From positions 2,156 through 8,419 of the forward strand of contig JAUNUE010000069.1 of assembly GCA_030538335.1 (NCBI GenBank): 6,264 bases of DNA, written 5' to 3'. The notes under the pieces were generated by a model, which saw only the letters and a list, made by a program, of their open reading frames with translations, was not told the DNA's origin and made no database searches. The stretch comes from Allobrachymonas sp. (lineage in GTDB: Bacteria; Pseudomonadota; Gammaproteobacteria; Burkholderiales; Burkholderiaceae_C). A program made the position numbers and the translations under genes. Within the stretch, counting starts at the first letter, position 1. Every line of letters begins with the position of its first letter. This document shows, piece after piece, positions 4,767 through 6,264 of this stretch.

Positions 4767-6264
4767 TTACTGGCGTGACAAAGCATCCACAGGATCCAGT
4801 TGCGCCGCACGCCTTGCGGGCAAAAAGCCGAACAGCACGCCAATCAAGGTGGACACGGTAAAAGCCGCCACCATCGACGCCACCGAAAACACCATGCGGA
4901 AGCTGCTGACGGCCTGGTTGAAGGTGAGGCCGATCAACAGCGCCAGGCTCACGCCCAGCGCACCGCCCAGCAGACACACCAGCACGGCCTCAATCAAAAA
5001 CTGGCGCAGGATGTCGCCCTGGCGCGCGCCCACGGCCATGCGCACGCCAATTTCCTGCGTGCGCTCGGTCACAGAAACGAGCATGATGTTCATCACGCCG
5101 ATGCCGCCCACGACCAGCGAGATCAGCGCAATGGCCGAGACCAGCAGCGTCATGGTGGCAGTGGTTTTTTCCACTGTCTGGCGAATGCTGTCACTGTTCA
5201 TGGTGAAAAAATCTTCCTTGCCGTGGCGTTGTGTGACGAGCGCCGTCACGCCCGATTCAGCGGCCTTGCTGTCCACCCCGTCGTGGATGCGTACCGTGAT
5301 TTCGCGCAGGTAGGTGGTGCCCAGCATGCGCGACATGACCGTGGTGTACGGCAGCCACACGGTCAGGCTGTCGTTGGCGCCCCACGGGCTGTCTTTCTTG
5401 GCGGTTACGCCGACCACGCGTGCGGGCACATTGCCCAGCAGGATGACCTTGCCCAACGGGTTTTCGCCATTGGGGAAGAAGGCATCTTGCGTATTCGGGT
5501 CGATGACCGCATCCTGCGTGCGGCGCAACACGCTGTCTTCGTCAAAGGCGCTGCCGTTCTCAATGGTGTAGCCGCGCACGCGGAAAAACTGCTCGCCCAC
5601 GCCCGACACGGTGGTGGTTTTATCGACGTTGCCGCGCCGCGCCGTAACCGAGGTCTGCACACCGGGCGTCACGCTGTCAACATAAGTGAGTTGCGCAATC
5701 GCCTGCGCATCGTCGGCCGTGAGCGAACGCACGCGCCCGGCACGCCGGTCGCCAAAGCCTTCGCCGGGATACAGCGTGACGGTGTTGGTGCCCATGTCGC
5801 TGATGTCGGCCAGGATTTTCTGCCGCGAGCCTTCGCCCAGCGCCACCACCGCCACCACCGAGGCAATGCCGATGATGATGCCGAGCATAGTCAGCAACGT
5901 GCGCAGCTTGTGCCCTACCATCGCACGAACGGCCATCTGCGCGGCTTCGCCCACGCGGCCCCACACGGCAGCCCAGCCTTCTTTCTGCGCCGCCACGCGC
6001 GGTGCGGTGCCGGTGGTTTGGGGCACAGCTTCGCCTTCAGGGGTGTTGGCGCGGTCGGCCACAATGCAGCCGTCGCTGATTTCGATGATGCGCTGGGCGT
6101 GGCTGGCGACCTGCGCATCGTGCGTGACGAGGATGATGGTGTGGCCGTCGGCGTGCAACTCCTTGAGGATGTTCATCACCTCCACGCCGCTGGCGCTGTC
6201 GAGTGCGCCTGTTGGCTCATCGGCCAGGATCACGTCGCCGCCGTTCATGAGCGCGCGCGCAATC
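4767..6264 (-). CDS. macB: MacB-type ABC exporter (ATPase-permease), N-terminus off the right edge
   Basis: Inner-membrane mechanotransmission ABC transporter that drives export through a MacA adaptor and a TolC-like duct. 498 codons are visible; E. coli MacB has 648, so about 150 are missing, including Walker A and most of the signature motif. Counting from the internal Met at 6248, visible ATPase parts are IARALM (end of the signature region), Walker B VILADEP with E11, the D-loop GALDS, and the H-loop VTHD with H43. The first membrane helix is at about 117-137, followed by a large periplasmic domain (about 140-363) and helices at about 366-391, 418-441 and 454-475. The ending [16 protein letters not shown] is diagnostic for MacB. 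The true start lies beyond the window; 6248 is not a start. The downstream NodT-type gene supplies the likely outer-membrane partner. Substrates of such pumps include macrolides, peptides and siderophores; the one here is unknown. Confidence 0.96.
   Translation of the reverse strand, partial: IARALMNGGDVILADEPTGALDSASGVEVMNILKELHADGHTIILVTHDAQVASHAQRIIEISDGCIVADRANTPEGEAVPQTTGTAPRVAAQKEGWAAVWGRVGEAAQMAVRAMVGHKLRTLLTMLGIIIGIASVVAVVALGEGSRQKILADISDMGTNTVTLYPGEGFGDRRAGRVRSLTADDAQAIAQLTYVDSVTPGVQTSVTARRGNVDKTTTVSGVGEQFFRVRGYTIENGSAFDEDSVLRRTQDAVIDPNTQDAFFPNGENPLGKVILLGNVPARVVGVTAKKDSPWGANDSLTVWLPYTTVMSRMLGTTYLREITVRIHDGVDSKAAESGVTALVTQRHGKEDFFTMNSDSIRQTVEKTTATMTLLVSAIALISLVVGGIGVMNIMLVSVTERTQEIGVRMAVGARQGDILRQFLIEAVLVCLLGGALGVSLALLIGLTFNQAVSSFRMVFSVASMVAAFTVSTLIGVLFGFLPARRAAQLDPVDALSRQ

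Noticed and set aside
2721..4778. Very long plus-strand open frame (685 codons) opposite the efflux lipoprotein gene and part of the phosphatase gene
   Set aside because: It mirrors a well-supported minus-strand gene. Its translation is Gln/Arg/Ala-rich without domains, and such antisense frames are common in GC-rich DNA. It also runs through the intergenic repeat blocks.
4411..4977. Minus-strand open frame of 188 codons across the intergenic gap
   Set aside because: It overlaps the end of macB and the start of the efflux gene in another frame, and its middle consists of the typical nonsense peptides of repeat blocks.

Overview
The base composition is GC-rich, and codon use and protein families point to a betaproteobacterium of the order Burkholderiales, most likely Comamonadaceae. 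That placement comes from protein style (QseB/QseC-like regulators, a MacB plus NodT-type efflux set, a PepSY protein), not from a marker gene, so the genus is left open. All six genes I can support lie on the minus strand, so the window reads biologically from right to left.

Right part (6264 to 2949): the C-terminal three quarters of a MacB-type ABC exporter, cut by the right edge, followed by a NodT-family outer-membrane efflux lipoprotein. A MacA-like adaptor is expected beyond the right edge. The two genes are separated by about 310 bases with no gene. That gap holds three different low-complexity or hairpin-forming blocks that resemble dispersed intergenic repeats.

Middle (2925 to 2245): a complete HAD-superfamily phosphatase starting 23 bases after the outer-membrane gene, so probably co-transcribed with it. 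It is likely housekeeping and not part of the pump.

Left part (2126 to 1): a three-gene regulatory unit. It starts with a small secreted PepSY protein, then an OmpR-class response regulator with a GTG start, then a histidine kinase whose ATG overlaps the regulator's stop (ATGA) and which runs off the left edge inside its ATPase domain. The kinase was established by reading the minus strand directly, because it has no stop inside the window. The 118-base gap before the PepSY gene carries a direct repeat with 11-base periodicity, overlapping a perfect inverted repeat, and is the best candidate for an autoregulatory site.

Working model: an envelope-stress or cation-sensing two-component system sits next to a tripartite efflux pump. 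The most unusual protein feature is an unbroken run of 14 Asp/Glu residues in the periplasmic sensor region of the kinase. It is paired with a PepSY protein carrying a Lys/Arg cluster and a His/Asp tail. The most unusual DNA feature is the repeat cluster between macB and the outer-membrane gene. I see no RNA gene, CRISPR array, insertion sequence, phage gene or clearly undescribed multi-gene system.
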